This document shows, one piece after another, positions 52,594 to 61,049 of a DNA stretch of 64,000 nucleotides (position 1 is its first letter; every line of letters starts with the position of its first letter). Position numbers and translations under genes: made by a program. Location of the stretch: positions 150,054 through 214,053 of the forward strand of contig JACMJZ010000013.1 of the NCBI GenBank assembly GCA_014380365.1, read 5' to 3'. The notes beneath the pieces were generated by a model. That model made no database searches, had not been told where the DNA came from, and worked only from the letters and a program-made list of their open reading frames with translations. The DNA is from Pyrinomonadaceae bacterium. GTDB lineage: Bacteria; Acidobacteriota; Blastocatellia; Pyrinomonadales; Pyrinomonadaceae.

Positions 52594-53295
52594 TTATGTC
52601 GTCGGCGGCGTGGGTGCTCCTGTCGCTGTCTTCGGCGTCGCGTGACTCGCCACACGATCCACAACTACGCGCGCACTCCGGTACTCCGCTACAAACTCCG
52701 GATGCGAACGCCGAAACAAGTTAACCAACCTGTCGATCTGATCGCGCAGAATGTTACCCGCCTCGCGCACCAGACTCGACAACGATTCCGTCTGCACCGC
52801 ACGCTCCACCACCGCCGTGCGCGGCTTCGCCTTCGCCGCCTGGAAGTTTTGCAACGCCTGCTCAAGCTCATCGATGTTGGCTTGAGTCACCTGCAGCGCA
52901 GCCAGCTCAGTCTTTTTCGCGTTCGCTCGCGCCTGCACGGTGGCGGCGCGATTCGATAACTCCTCGTCGCCAAGGTTATCGATGGCGGAAGGAGACAGTG
53001 CCACGAGTGCCTCCAACTCATGATCGTTCGTCGTGTGGCCCAACACACCGAGCGCTTCGCACATGAGGAATAAAACGTCTTCCAGCTCGTCGCGCGTGGC
53101 AGCTTTATCCCCCGTCACGCCGCTCACAGGTGTTTCCTGTTTTTGCGCCGCGGCGTCAATCCCAGCGATTTTGTTTTTGAACTGATCCACCGCTGCGGCG
53201 AAGGGCGCCATCCCGCTCCAAACCGAATTATTCTGGTCGAGAACCCCTGCCACCGTCTTATACATTGTCACCCGATTTGTTTTTGCTCTATCCAT
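52594..53295 (-). CDS. Unknown helical/coiled-coil protein
   Basis: A 233-aa protein with an excellent AGGAGG ribosome site before ATG 53295. It is almost entirely alpha-helical: MYKTVAGVLDQNNSVWSGMA, then a heptad-rich central section (RAATVQARANAKKTELAALQ) and a C-terminal section with REAGNILRDQIDRLVNLF. It ends in a Thr/Pro-rich tail. There is no signal peptide or membrane segment. I recognise no family. The helical hairpin style resembles structural or sheath-associated proteins, but no evidence in the window supports a particular function. Confidence 0.65.
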   Translation of the reverse strand: MDRAKTNRVTMYKTVAGVLDQNNSVWSGMAPFAAAVDQFKNKIAGIDAAAQKQETPVSGVTGDKAATRDELEDVLFLMCEALGVLGHTTNDHELEALVALSPSAIDNLGDEELSNRAATVQARANAKKTELAALQVTQANIDELEQALQNFQAAKAKPRTAVVERAVQTESLSSLVREAGNILRDQIDRLVNLFRRSHPEFVAEYRSARVVVDRVASHATPKTATGAPTPPTT

Positions 53296-53439
53296 GCAAA
53301 CCTCCTAACTTTCGGCAGTGGTGAGTGTCGCTCCCGACGCCGCGCCTGCCTTTCGTGACGTTGTGAGCATGCTTCTTCTGTTGCTGAGTTCTTTCCGCAC
53401 TCTTTTAACCGTGATGAGAAAACTGGACAGAACATTTCG

Positions 53440-53836
53440 CGGGAACGTGGCCGGCTTCCGCGGGACCCTGAGCGGCCTCCGCCTGACTGCCGGCAGCTTC
53501 CGCGCAGCCGCCGGTTACTCCCGCGCTGCAATGAGCCGCGCTCCGGTCCCGATGAGCGACGCTCCGGCCCCGACGAGCGGCCCTCCGAACTCGATGAGCC
53601 ACGCTCCGGGCGCGATGAGCCGCACTCCGGCCCCGACGAGCGGCCCTCCGAACTCGATGAGCGGCGTTCCCGGCGCGATGAGCTGCGCTCCAGGCGCGAT
53701 GAGCGGCGTTCCCGGCGCGATGAGCGGCGTTCCCGGCGCGATGAGCGGCGTTCCCGGCGCGATGAGCGGCGTTCCCGGCGCGATGAGCGGCGTTCCGGGT
53801 ACGATGAGCGGCGTTCCGGGCGCGATGAGCTTCATT
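53440..53836. repeat. 21-bp tandem repeat tract
   Basis: About 15 units of ATGAGCGGCGTTCCCGGCGC plus one base run from roughly 53530 to 53836, the last eight nearly identical. More diverged units reach back to about 53440. Because 21 is a multiple of 3, frames on both strands stay open: plus MSGVPGA, minus APGTPLI, minus NAAHRAG. None has a convincing ribosome site plus signal, so I cannot say which, if any, is translated. The minus APGTPLI frame (53515-53856, TTG start) has conserved Leu-Ile and Gly positions with variable ones between, which would suit a repeat protein. Confidence 0.85.
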
Positions 53837-53968
53837 TGTAAAGCCTGATTTTTCAAGGGGATAGGCGGTGTCGGTTGACTGATTTAGGCGAATCCCAGCA
53901 GAGACGGGCCCGAAAGGCCCGGCTTGAAGGCTGAATTCAGCTTCCCGGCCTTGAAAGCCGCGGGGGTA

Positions 53969-54120
53969 GCGGCTTTGCCGCTGCACAGTGCGGTAAGGCT
54001 TGCCTTACCGGGCCGGGTAATCTAAAAACCGTTTCCTGAGGCGCAGCCTCAGGAAAGATTAGAGATGGGTGACTGACCGGAAAGCCATAGGCTTTCCGCA
54101 CTGTGCGGCGGCAGAGCCGC
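53969..54120. mobile_element. 152-bp MITE-like element, second copy
   Basis: Inverted ends of 25 bases (53969-53993 and 54096-54120), starting GCGGCTTTGCCGCTGCACAG, with two mismatches between the ends. The same ends are found on the 163-bp element at 29506-29668. The interior carries AAGGCTTGCCTT and CTGAGGCGCAGCCTCAG hairpins. Confidence 0.85.
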
Positions 54121-54192
54121 ATTTCGATCACTGCAGATTACCGACCGATACCCGCAAACGCGCCGGCACATGAAGTCCGTCCCGCGAGCGGA

Positions 54193-54228
54193 CCGGGGTC
54201 CCCGCGCGGGCAGCCCGCGTGGGGTGGT
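54193..54228. repeat. Short GGGGTCCCC/CGTGGGGTGG element
   Basis: CCGGGGTCCCCGCGCGGGCA followed by GCCCGCGTGGGG. It is the same unit found nested inside other repeats at 33016-33054 and 60441-60477. Confidence 0.75.
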
Positions 54229-54339
54229 GGTAGCGACCGGGTGAACAGCCACCCTTCAGAACGCCTGCCGCCGGGGCGGGCCGAGCGCCGAAGGCGCGGA
54301 ATAGCATTTGGCTTTCACGGCGCAGCCGTGACCGACAGT

Positions 54340-54786
54340 AGCCAGGGGTAAGTCCCGATGAAATCGGGACGCCACCCCCGGATCAACGCCCTCTCAAATC
54401 CTTTTCGCCCCAGCGGGGCGAAATAGACGTGACCAAGAAGCAACGCCGACCCATCGAGGGTCGGCGAAGTCTTGGGTTTACGACGTGATCCAGGGGCGCT
54501 ACCACCCCATTGGGGCTGCCCCGACGGGGACCCGGCTTGCCCCTGGCTATTTTATTCCGCGCCTTCAGCGCTTCGACTCGACGCGCTCCGCGCGCGGCCA
54601 ACTAACGCCGAAGGCGTTACATAAAGTAGCCGGGGGTAAGTCTCGATGAAATCGGGACGCCACCCCCGGATCAACGCCCCCCAAATCCTTTTCGCCCCAA
54701 CGGGGCGAAATAGACGGGACCAAAAAGAAACGCCGACCCATCGAGGGTCGGCGAAGTTATTGTTTGAGGTCCTGGTCCAGGGGCGT
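54340..54786. repeat. Pair of about 160-bp direct repeats
   Basis: Copy 1 (54340-54500) and copy 2 (54628-54786) share, in order, GGGGTAAGTC, GATGAAATCGGGACGCCACC, AAATCCTTTTCGCCCC, ACGCCGACCCATCGAGGGTC, and TCCAGGGGCG. Each contains several small hairpins. Between them is related GC-rich palindromic sequence (TCAGCGCTTCGACTCGACGC). No gene is seen from 53837 to 54920. A relative of the first part is at about 63861-63910. Confidence 0.8.
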
Positions 54787-54920
54787 TGCCCCTTCTACCT
54801 TATCGCGCGCCCCTTTATCGCACGCCGCTTTGACTCGACTTTCTACGCGCGGCAATCTGGAGGCAGTTGCCACAACCTCGCAGTCGCTTGCTTCGAAACG
54901 CTGAAAGCGTTAATCCCATT

Positions 54921-55346
54921 TCACTTCTTGAATAGTTTTGCGAACGCGTCACGAGCATCCGTCGGAGGGCCCGACGAAGTTTCGCGCTCGACTACAATTC
55001 GAGCCGCGAATAGTTCGCACTGGTTGCGTGCGTGTTTGTTCACTATCCGTGCGGGGATCGGTTTATTACATTCGAGGCGCGCCCCCGGATCGAAATGTGT
55101 GCACTGACGGCAGCTGTGGAGGTCAGCGTTGCACTTTGGGCAAGAGCTGTCGAAGTTGATGTTCGGCGGAGTCTTTGCTCCGCACGCGGTGCACTTCGAC
55201 GCCTCGCCAAATGCCATCATGCGCGGGCTACGCGGTCCCTCGCGATGCTCATTTGATAGGGGCTTTGATTGCGGCTTGGATTGCGGCTTTGGTCGCTCCG
55301 ACTCGCGATCGCTGTCCATATAGCCGCGCTGACGGTATTTGCTCAT
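54921..55346 (-). CDS. Cysteine-rich zinc-ribbon-like protein
   Basis: A 141-aa protein. A charged, repetitive N-terminus (PKPQSKPQSKPLS, residues 20-32) precedes paired cysteines: CTACGAKTPP, CPKCNADLHSCRQC, then single Cys in LECNKP and NQCELF. The first two CxxC pairs could bind one zinc and the remainder a second. A C-terminal helix ends in DAFAKLFKK. There is no signal peptide, so a cytoplasmic zinc-binding protein is likely. I know no function for it. It is on the same strand as the kinase operon but 204 bases downstream of it. Confidence 0.65.
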   Translation of the reverse strand: MSKYRQRGYMDSDRESERPKPQSKPQSKPLSNEHREGPRSPRMMAFGEASKCTACGAKTPPNINFDSSCPKCNADLHSCRQCTHFDPGARLECNKPIPARIVNKHARNQCELFAARIVVERETSSGPPTDARDAFAKLFKK

Positions 55347-55550
55347 CTTGTTAGGACCACGTTATTCAACGAACGCGGCGAATCATACGTGAAGTCGAGT
55401 AAATGCGACAGGCAACCGTTGAAAAGGATTGGTTTTAAGACAAATCTGGCAGGGCGTCAAAGGCTATTCGTCCAAACGACACTGAGAGCTTGCGCATGGC
55501 CCTCTGTAGCAAGAACCCCTGGCGTTTGGAAAGAGACACTCACCTGTAAG

Positions 55551-56975
55551 CTAACGCTTCTTTTTCCTTTTATCCGCGTCTTCGATTGATCCGGCAGGAT
55601 CTAAAAGGCTAGACAATCGTTGCTTGACGTTTTCGGCTTTCAATAAAGCTTGGGATAGGTCAGCGACCAATGAGCGAATTTGCTGTTGAGAGAATCGTGT
55701 AGTTTGCTCTTGGACGCGCTCCCGTGGAAGGGGCCAAGGAACCAACGAACTAATGCAAGGAGCAATCTCAACCTCTAAGAACCCAGGCAAATTCGTTTTG
55801 GTGTCCGCGATGTTGGTTCCGTCATTGCGCATGAATATTTCTAGTTCACTGATCGCTATGTCACATTTCGGTCGTTCCATCAGGCTCTCACTTCGTAACA
55901 GGTCCCGAAGAACTCGCCGACCCAATCCGTTCAGGTATTTCTTGAGCTGAGCCTCTTTATTCACACCGGCTGATAACCCAAACCAAAGGAGCGCGGAACT
56001 TAGGGTACGAGAGTGAGGTAATAAAATGAAACTGTGGTCAAAGGTTCCCGGACTGACTTGGCTGGTTAAATACCCGGCCATAAAACTGGCGGTCAAGGGG
56101 TCCCTCTTGGCCACTTTGACTAATTCCACCAAGTATCTATCAAGCGACCTTACCCGGTCCTCACGAGTCCCTTTTACGTCGTCAAGGGCTCGAGATAACT
56201 CTGGAAACGCACGGGTCAGAGACTGCCATTCGGACAAGTCCAGACTTCCATAGCTAATTAACGTCCATACTGCGCTCACTAAGTATTCAGAAATCTTTCT
56301 TGGTACCCTTGGAAACAAACGATCCGACCCGATGTCGCGAGTTTGAGGAAATACGCTTCTTGTTATCTTAGCTGGGACGATCTGTGGTGTAACCGAAAGA
56401 ACTATTGACCAAACAGAGTCCAACGCAACCAGATCGAAATCTATTTCGAATTGTTTAGTCAGTCGTTGCAAGCTAACCCAATTATGACCGATAGATTCAT
56501 CTAAATGAGGTATTCCAAGAGCCATTGCGCGTGCCATCGCAAATGAATAGGTTCTAGCACACTGTGAAGGTGACAGCTCCTTGGTTTCAAGTTGGTTGTT
56601 GAGGTGGCTGATAGCTTCACCAAGGATTAACCCTAAGCATATTTCCTGCAAGTACAACAGAGTTGCGCCGTCGTCCGACGAACGGGGGGGCAATTGACCT
56701 TCTTCCAAGACACGACAGAAAGCCGTAAAAGGTTTTAGGTTCGGGAGATAGGTCGAAGCCCAAGCCAAAAAGTCTTTACGCTGATGTGCTTCAAGAACCA
56801 TCATTACAGGCAACTCCGATTCTATTCTCGGATCGCTCTTCCAAACCAAAGTATATTCCCCATGAAGTGAAATTTCTGACAGATGGTTGCGCTGATGTAC
56901 AACCAGTGGGAAGCCTGAACCTTGTGGTTCAAAGACTTCCAATAACTCTCTGCGTGAAACACTACTAATCCACAT
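55551..56975 (-). CDS. Unknown 474-aa protein, third gene of the kinase-helicase operon
   Basis: ATG 56975 lies inside the last codons of the helicase gene (11-base overlap), so translation is coupled. The earlier TTG at 56990 is less likely. The protein has a beta-rich N-terminus (LVVHQRNHLSEISLHGEYTL), a mostly helical middle (LYLQEICLGLILGEAISHLN, YSFAMARAMALGIP, SEYLVSAVWTLISYG, RSLDRYLVELVKVAKRD) and a C-terminal helix ending KRKKKR. There is no catalytic motif, signal peptide or clear membrane span. I recognise no family. Coupling to the helicase implies a shared complex or pathway. It is more AT-rich than genes outside the operon by eye. Confidence 0.75.
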   Translation of the reverse strand: MWISSVSRRELLEVFEPQGSGFPLVVHQRNHLSEISLHGEYTLVWKSDPRIESELPVMMVLEAHQRKDFLAWASTYLPNLKPFTAFCRVLEEGQLPPRSSDDGATLLYLQEICLGLILGEAISHLNNQLETKELSPSQCARTYSFAMARAMALGIPHLDESIGHNWVSLQRLTKQFEIDFDLVALDSVWSIVLSVTPQIVPAKITRSVFPQTRDIGSDRLFPRVPRKISEYLVSAVWTLISYGSLDLSEWQSLTRAFPELSRALDDVKGTREDRVRSLDRYLVELVKVAKRDPLTASFMAGYLTSQVSPGTFDHSFILLPHSRTLSSALLWFGLSAGVNKEAQLKKYLNGLGRRVLRDLLRSESLMERPKCDIAISELEIFMRNDGTNIADTKTNLPGFLEVEIAPCISSLVPWPLPRERVQEQTTRFSQQQIRSLVADLSQALLKAENVKQRLSSLLDPAGSIEDADKRKKKR

Positions 56976-58128
56976 TAGGTTTTTTCCCAAAAACTTGAGC
57001 CAAGTTTGGCAAGTCTGACAAAGGTTCCAGGGCGCGAAGCGCTTTTTCTAGGTACCCTGGAAGCGGTTCTGATGAATATAGTGAAAGAGACGTCTTAGCT
57101 CTAGTAATCGCTGTATAGGCCAGATTCCTTTCATGACGCCTTGAATCGAAGTCATTGCATTCAGCTATGTGTAACGCCCTGAATTCCAATCCCTTCGCTG
57201 AGTGCACTGTAGCCACACATATCCGTGTTCCGGATTCGAATGGCGCATGCTCTCCAGAGATTTGGAGAACCGAAATCGGCCCTAGATCAGTTTCCGCTAA
57301 AGCTTCCCATATTCTCACTGCTGTCTCTTTACCGGGTGAGATTACGCCTAGCAATTCATCCGGATAGGCCCTCACCTGGACAGAGAGAGCTTCCGTAATC
57401 TTTGCGATCTCTTCATCGAGGTTTGCGCACCGAATATCCTCGACTGAGGATGGTCGCTCTACCTCGTTGTAGTTAGAAGCAGGCAATAATAATTCAATTT
57501 CGTGTCCAGTAACGAGTGCGTCAGCTAGCTTACAGATTCTTCTGCCGATCCGGTAATGGTAGTGTAGTTTATGTTGCTGATCGGTCAAGGATTCCAGTAG
57601 AGGCGTCGTATCCACTCCATCATAGATCTTTTGCTTGGAATGAGCGCTCGCAAATATTACCTTTGCAAGTGTTTTGAACACACGAATCTCGTCAGGCAAA
57701 TAATCTTGGGCTTCATCAAGGAAAATAGCATCATAAAACTCCTTGCCTTTTCCTGCCGACAGTAACTTTTGAACTTGGAGAAGATAATAGAGCCGTTTAT
57801 CCTCAAAGTTTGAGGGAGGTGCGAGCGTCACGCCGAAGGAGTGAAGGAAGCCTTGCTCCCACTTCATACATGTCTGAACCTTCGTTCCTGAAAACGCATA
57901 CTGTCGGCCACCTGAGGCAATGAACTCCTGAAGAGTCTTGGTGAATACTAAAATCAAAACATTAGGCTGATCAGCCAAGGTCATATAATTGGCACGAAGA
58001 AGCAAGAGATTTGTCTTCCCGGAGCCGGGTGGACCTGTAATTAAGTGGCTACCGCCAAGAGGAAGCTCGATTATGCTTCTTTGCTCGTCGTTCAAATCTT
58101 TGGGATCTACCCACCATGTCTCATTCAT
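56965..58128 (-). CDS. Small UvrD/Rep-like superfamily 1 helicase
   Basis: A 387-aa SF1 ATPase. A Q-motif-like NDEQRSII is at residues 13-20 and Walker A GPPGSGKT at 32-39. Motif II, IFLDEAQDYLP, puts DEAQD at 138-142. HYRIGRR lies near 191, VHSAKGLEFRALH at 308-320, and the arginine-finger motif AYTAITRAK at 337-345. The 1B and 2B subdomains of full UvrD are missing or very small, as in several defence-related helicases. It would use ATP to move on or remodel nucleic acid. ATG 58128 overlaps the kinase stop by 8 bases, and the unknown gene overlaps its own end. There is no fused nuclease domain. Confidence 0.88.
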   Translation of the reverse strand: MNETWWVDPKDLNDEQRSIIELPLGGSHLITGPPGSGKTNLLLLRANYMTLADQPNVLILVFTKTLQEFIASGGRQYAFSGTKVQTCMKWEQGFLHSFGVTLAPPSNFEDKRLYYLLQVQKLLSAGKGKEFYDAIFLDEAQDYLPDEIRVFKTLAKVIFASAHSKQKIYDGVDTTPLLESLTDQQHKLHYHYRIGRRICKLADALVTGHEIELLLPASNYNEVERPSSVEDIRCANLDEEIAKITEALSVQVRAYPDELLGVISPGKETAVRIWEALAETDLGPISVLQISGEHAPFESGTRICVATVHSAKGLEFRALHIAECNDFDSRRHERNLAYTAITRAKTSLSLYSSEPLPGYLEKALRALEPLSDLPNLAQVFGKKPNVD

Positions 58129-59545
58129 TTTTGTCAGCCTCGATGAGGGAAAGCCACTCAAGAGAAGTTCCAGAGAGCCCAGCAGTGTTTCTATCAAATT
58201 GTTGCGCCTTATCCAGAGCCGGGTATATGTTGCTTTCTACGATAGCTAGAATCGCTGACTCTTCAAACACGCCCTCGAAAATCGGCATCCGAGGGCCGGC
58301 CAATACCACTTCTCGTGTAAGTCGCTCATCAGAAATTGCGGCCGAGAAAGACAGGCAAACAGCTTTGGACTCTACCTCTAACAACTCGTTATGAAATACC
58401 AATGACACAGAGTATGACAGTGCATTTCGCTCTGATGCTTTAATGAACACAATGAACCCAGTTTTGTTTGGTTGGTCGTCAGCAAACTCCTGAACTTCAA
58501 TCGGCAAGAACAGTTCCGAGCTAATAAATTCTTCTCTGACTACCTCCACAAGCTTAGCTCTAACCTCTTCGATCGTTCGGCGCTGTGCTCGTTCGCCTCG
58601 CTCTGATTCGGTTGACGTTGGGTCTTTGCGGCTCACTAAACCTAGTCGCTTTCGAATACGATTTTTTGCATCCTCCGCACTTTCACCTTGCTCTTTGGCG
58701 TCGAAGTCTTTCCAAGCTACAAACCTTAGCCGTAACTCAGGATCCTTATGGAGACAATTCCTTGCAAGCAGAACCAGATCCGGCGGTACGTCCTTGGAGT
58801 CAATAACCGGCATTTGTTGTTCAATCGCCCTCACCAAACGAGCGTACGGGTTAACGCAGTCGCTGAATATTCTCTTACGTTCGATCATGTCATAAAGAAC
58901 GGCTCCTAACTGGTAATACGTCACCGCGCGCCAGCCGTCCATCGTGTCAATTTCATCTCGCAATAGAAATTCGGGTGAACTGTACTGCAGAGTTCCCACA
59001 AATGTTACTTGATCTTCATCTGTCATTTCGCTCAGACCGAATGGCCGAATGACGCCTAAGTCAAGGAGGATGGCTTTCTCGAAATCAGGATAGACAGCAA
59101 TGTTGTCAGGCTTGATATCTCGGTGTGCTAGTTGCAGTTCCTCGAGAAATCGAGCCGCGCTGGCAACTTGTGAGATGAGCTTTCGAATTTGACCGCGCGG
59201 CAATACGTCAATTACCTCCGCAAGATTTGGGGCGTCAATAAACTCCATTGCAACAAACCAATATTTCGTTTGGTTGCAAAACCCCCCATCTAGGATCTTT
59301 ACCAAGTTTGCGTGTTCTTTGCCACGAAGCGAGAGCTCACGCTGAATACGCGCTGACTGCCGGTCCTCTCCGAACCGTTCTATCAATTCAGGATCGAATA
59401 TCTTAACGGCCGCGATCTCTCCCGACTTAACGCCTTTAAGAACAACCGCTGACTTTCCGGCATTACAAGTATCGATTAGTTCCCATCCACCTATTGTTTT
59501 GTGAAGCAACTGTTGGGCAAAACGCTTTGCTTGAACTTGATCCAT
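58121..59545 (-). CDS. Hanks-type Ser/Thr protein kinase with unknown C-terminal domain
   Basis: A 474-aa protein. The kinase domain (about 19-285) has a glycine-loop variant (CNAGKSAVVLKG), ATP-binding K48 in AAVKIF, the catalytic loop HRDIKPDN at 141-148, DLG at 162-164 replacing DFG, and SPEF at 190-193 in place of APE. Residues about 300-474 form a separate alpha/beta domain (VREEFISSELFLPIEVQEFA, NKTGFIVFIKASERNALSYS) that I cannot name. It has no membrane helix, unlike PknB-type kinases. AGGAGG (59550-59555) precedes the ATG. It is first in a three-gene overlapping operon with a helicase and an unknown protein. Phosphorylation of one of these partners is a plausible control step. Confidence 0.9.
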   Translation of the reverse strand: MDQVQAKRFAQQLLHKTIGGWELIDTCNAGKSAVVLKGVKSGEIAAVKIFDPELIERFGEDRQSARIQRELSLRGKEHANLVKILDGGFCNQTKYWFVAMEFIDAPNLAEVIDVLPRGQIRKLISQVASAARFLEELQLAHRDIKPDNIAVYPDFEKAILLDLGVIRPFGLSEMTDEDQVTFVGTLQYSSPEFLLRDEIDTMDGWRAVTYYQLGAVLYDMIERKRIFSDCVNPYARLVRAIEQQMPVIDSKDVPPDLVLLARNCLHKDPELRLRFVAWKDFDAKEQGESAEDAKNRIRKRLGLVSRKDPTSTESERGERAQRRTIEEVRAKLVEVVREEFISSELFLPIEVQEFADDQPNKTGFIVFIKASERNALSYSVSLVFHNELLEVESKAVCLSFSAAISDERLTREVVLAGPRMPIFEGVFEESAILAIVESNIYPALDKAQQFDRNTAGLSGTSLEWLSLIEADKNE

Positions 59546-60390
59546 CAAACCTCCTAGGTTCCGTCAAACGATTAAGCGATTGCGGGAAGTTATCCTTTCA
59601 GCCTCGAAAGGTTAACTTTGAGAACCCCCCAATGCCAGCCATCGCGTCCGTGGAGACACCCAGACAGGGAAATGCGGGAACCAGACCTTGAACGCAGGAG
59701 AATCCGAGTCCTCGGCTGTTCAAGGTTAGCCTGCGCGACAAGTTATGGGCTGCTTTAAAAACCCTCTCGGCCAATTGGTATTTGAAAGAATCTTAATAAA
59801 CCTTGGTCAAGCGGCGAGGCTGACAATTTATTCCACCTGACTCCTAGCTTTTGAGAATGTCAGGAGTTAGAACAATTCTCACGCATCGTACAGGCTACTT
59901 GGTGCCTAATCAAGCTTTCTATGCCGCGAACCAGGCTCCTATGCTTACGCCTGCTCCCCAGCGAAGACCAACCCACACAGTCCGCGCGCCGAGAGGATGA
60001 TTCGGCACTAAATCCGCGCCACTGCTGGTTCTTTGTCAATCGAGTTCGCCAACAGCAATGGCTCCGCAGAAAAGCATTGTGTCGAAGAAAAAGTTCAGCG
60101 CAACCACGTCTGTGGGGGAGGCCAGGAGCATCGACGAGACGACGAATCGATCGCCGCCGCAAAAGAAAACCGGCATCGCGATGGCATTCACTGGCACTTG
60201 TCATTTCAAACATCAGCTTGACGATATCTTGTAGCGGTGTTAAGACCATTCACAATTAGGATGACTTAGGAACGCTCGGAAGGTTTTTGTTCAAAACCCA
60301 CGGGCTTTTGTTTTTCGCGAATTCAATTTGGAAGTGCAATGCGTTGAAGATGTGGAATTGTCTGATTCTTAAGCGCGTTTTGTGCTCCGG
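59546..60390. other. Intergenic region upstream of the kinase operon
   Basis: It holds the expected promoter area of the kinase operon on the minus strand, next to the strong AGGAGG site, and a hairpin TGACTCCTAGCTTTTGAGAATGTCAGGAGT-like structure (about 59838-59867; arms TGACTCCT and AGGAGT). Frames up to 129 codons exist between 59860 and 60260 on both strands, but their composition (Arg/Cys/Ser-rich) and poor starts make them unconvincing, and I call no gene. Confidence 0.45.
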
Positions 60391-60401
60391 TTTCAAGCCT
60401 G

Positions 60402-60500
60402 GTTACCAAACGCTGAAAGCGTTCGCAAATTCCAGCCCAGGCCGGGGTCCCCACGCGGGCAGCCCGCGTGGGGTGGAAGTGTTTGCTTTGAAACCCTGGG
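60402..60500. repeat. AACGCTGAAAGCGTT repeat with a nested GGGGTCCCC element
   Basis: AACGCTGAAAGCGTTCGCAA and CAGCCCAGG precede, and TTTGCTTTGAAACCCTGGGT follows, the inserted unit at 60441-60477 (CCGGGGTCCCCACGCGGGCA, then GCCCGCGTGGGGTGG). The uninterrupted form of the host repeat is seen at 60615-60668 and 63498-63553 in inverse orientation. Confidence 0.75.
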
Positions 60501-60524
60501 TACACATTTGCCAATTGATGAAAG

Positions 60525-60596
60525 ACGCAACTCTGAAGGAGTTGCGTCGTGGTTCGATATTCGCAACACCGTCGCAACTCCTTCAGAGTTGCGACA
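60525..60596. repeat. Inverted repeat with 25-bp arms
   Basis: GACGCAACTCTGAAGGAGTT (60525-60549) and GTCGCAACTCCTTCAGAGTT (60572-60596). Each arm is itself a palindrome around CTGAAGGAG/CTCCTTCAG, and the two arms pair with each other. Confidence 0.8.
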
Positions 60597-60614
60597 AGAA
60601 ATAAACGCGTGCTC

Positions 60615-60788
60615 AATCCCAGGGTTTCAAAGCAAACCCTGGGCTGGAATTAGCCAACGCTTTCAGCGTTAGTTTCCTGGGCTGGAATTAGCCAACGCTT
60701 TCAGCGTTAACTTCCTGGGCTGGAATTAGCCAACGCTTTCAGCGTTAACTTCCTGGCTGGAGTTTGCGAACGCTTTCAGCGTAAGCGG
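60615..60788. repeat. 38-bp tandem repeat, four copies, with preceding hairpin
   Basis: Units start at 60638, 60676, 60714 and 60752, each reading CCTGGGCTGGAATTAGCCAA, then CGCTTTCAGCGTTA and a few bases. Copies 2 and 3 are identical and copy 4 is diverged (GGAGTTTGCGAACGC). The hairpin CCCAGGGTTTCAAAGCAAAC / CCTGGG precedes the first unit. It is a local expansion of the AACGCTGAAAGCGTT repeat family. Confidence 0.9.
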
Positions 60789-61049
60789 ACTGGTAATGAA
60801 AGTTGAACAGGAAGGCGAAGTAAATAGCGTCCAAGCTCTGAAAGAGCGGCATAACGTCCCAGCCTTAGAAATCGATTGCGCACTTTCAGTGCTTTCTGAC
60901 TCTTGTTTCTACTGTCCCAGGGGCGACGTGCTTCGCTGCGCTCAGCACTTGCCCCTGGCTATTACATTTCGCGCCGTTGGCGCTCCGGCTGTTGCAGTTG
61001 TAAGTTGAATTCACCTTTTGAAATCGAATAATGCCTAGGGAGAATTGTT

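Noticed and set aside
53318..53986. Plus- and minus-strand frames of 176 and 193 codons through the 21-bp repeats
   Set aside because: They stay open because the period is a multiple of three. Without a ribosome site or conserved flank neither can be called a gene, so the tract is reported as a repeat.
59860..60260. Open frames of 112 and 129 codons on opposite strands
   Set aside because: Both are rich in Arg, Ser and Cys, lack ribosome sites and show no domain. They coexist on both strands, which is typical of non-coding GC-rich DNA.
60638..60788. CRISPR array
   Set aside because: The 38-bp units are directly adjacent with no unique spacers, and no cas genes are present.
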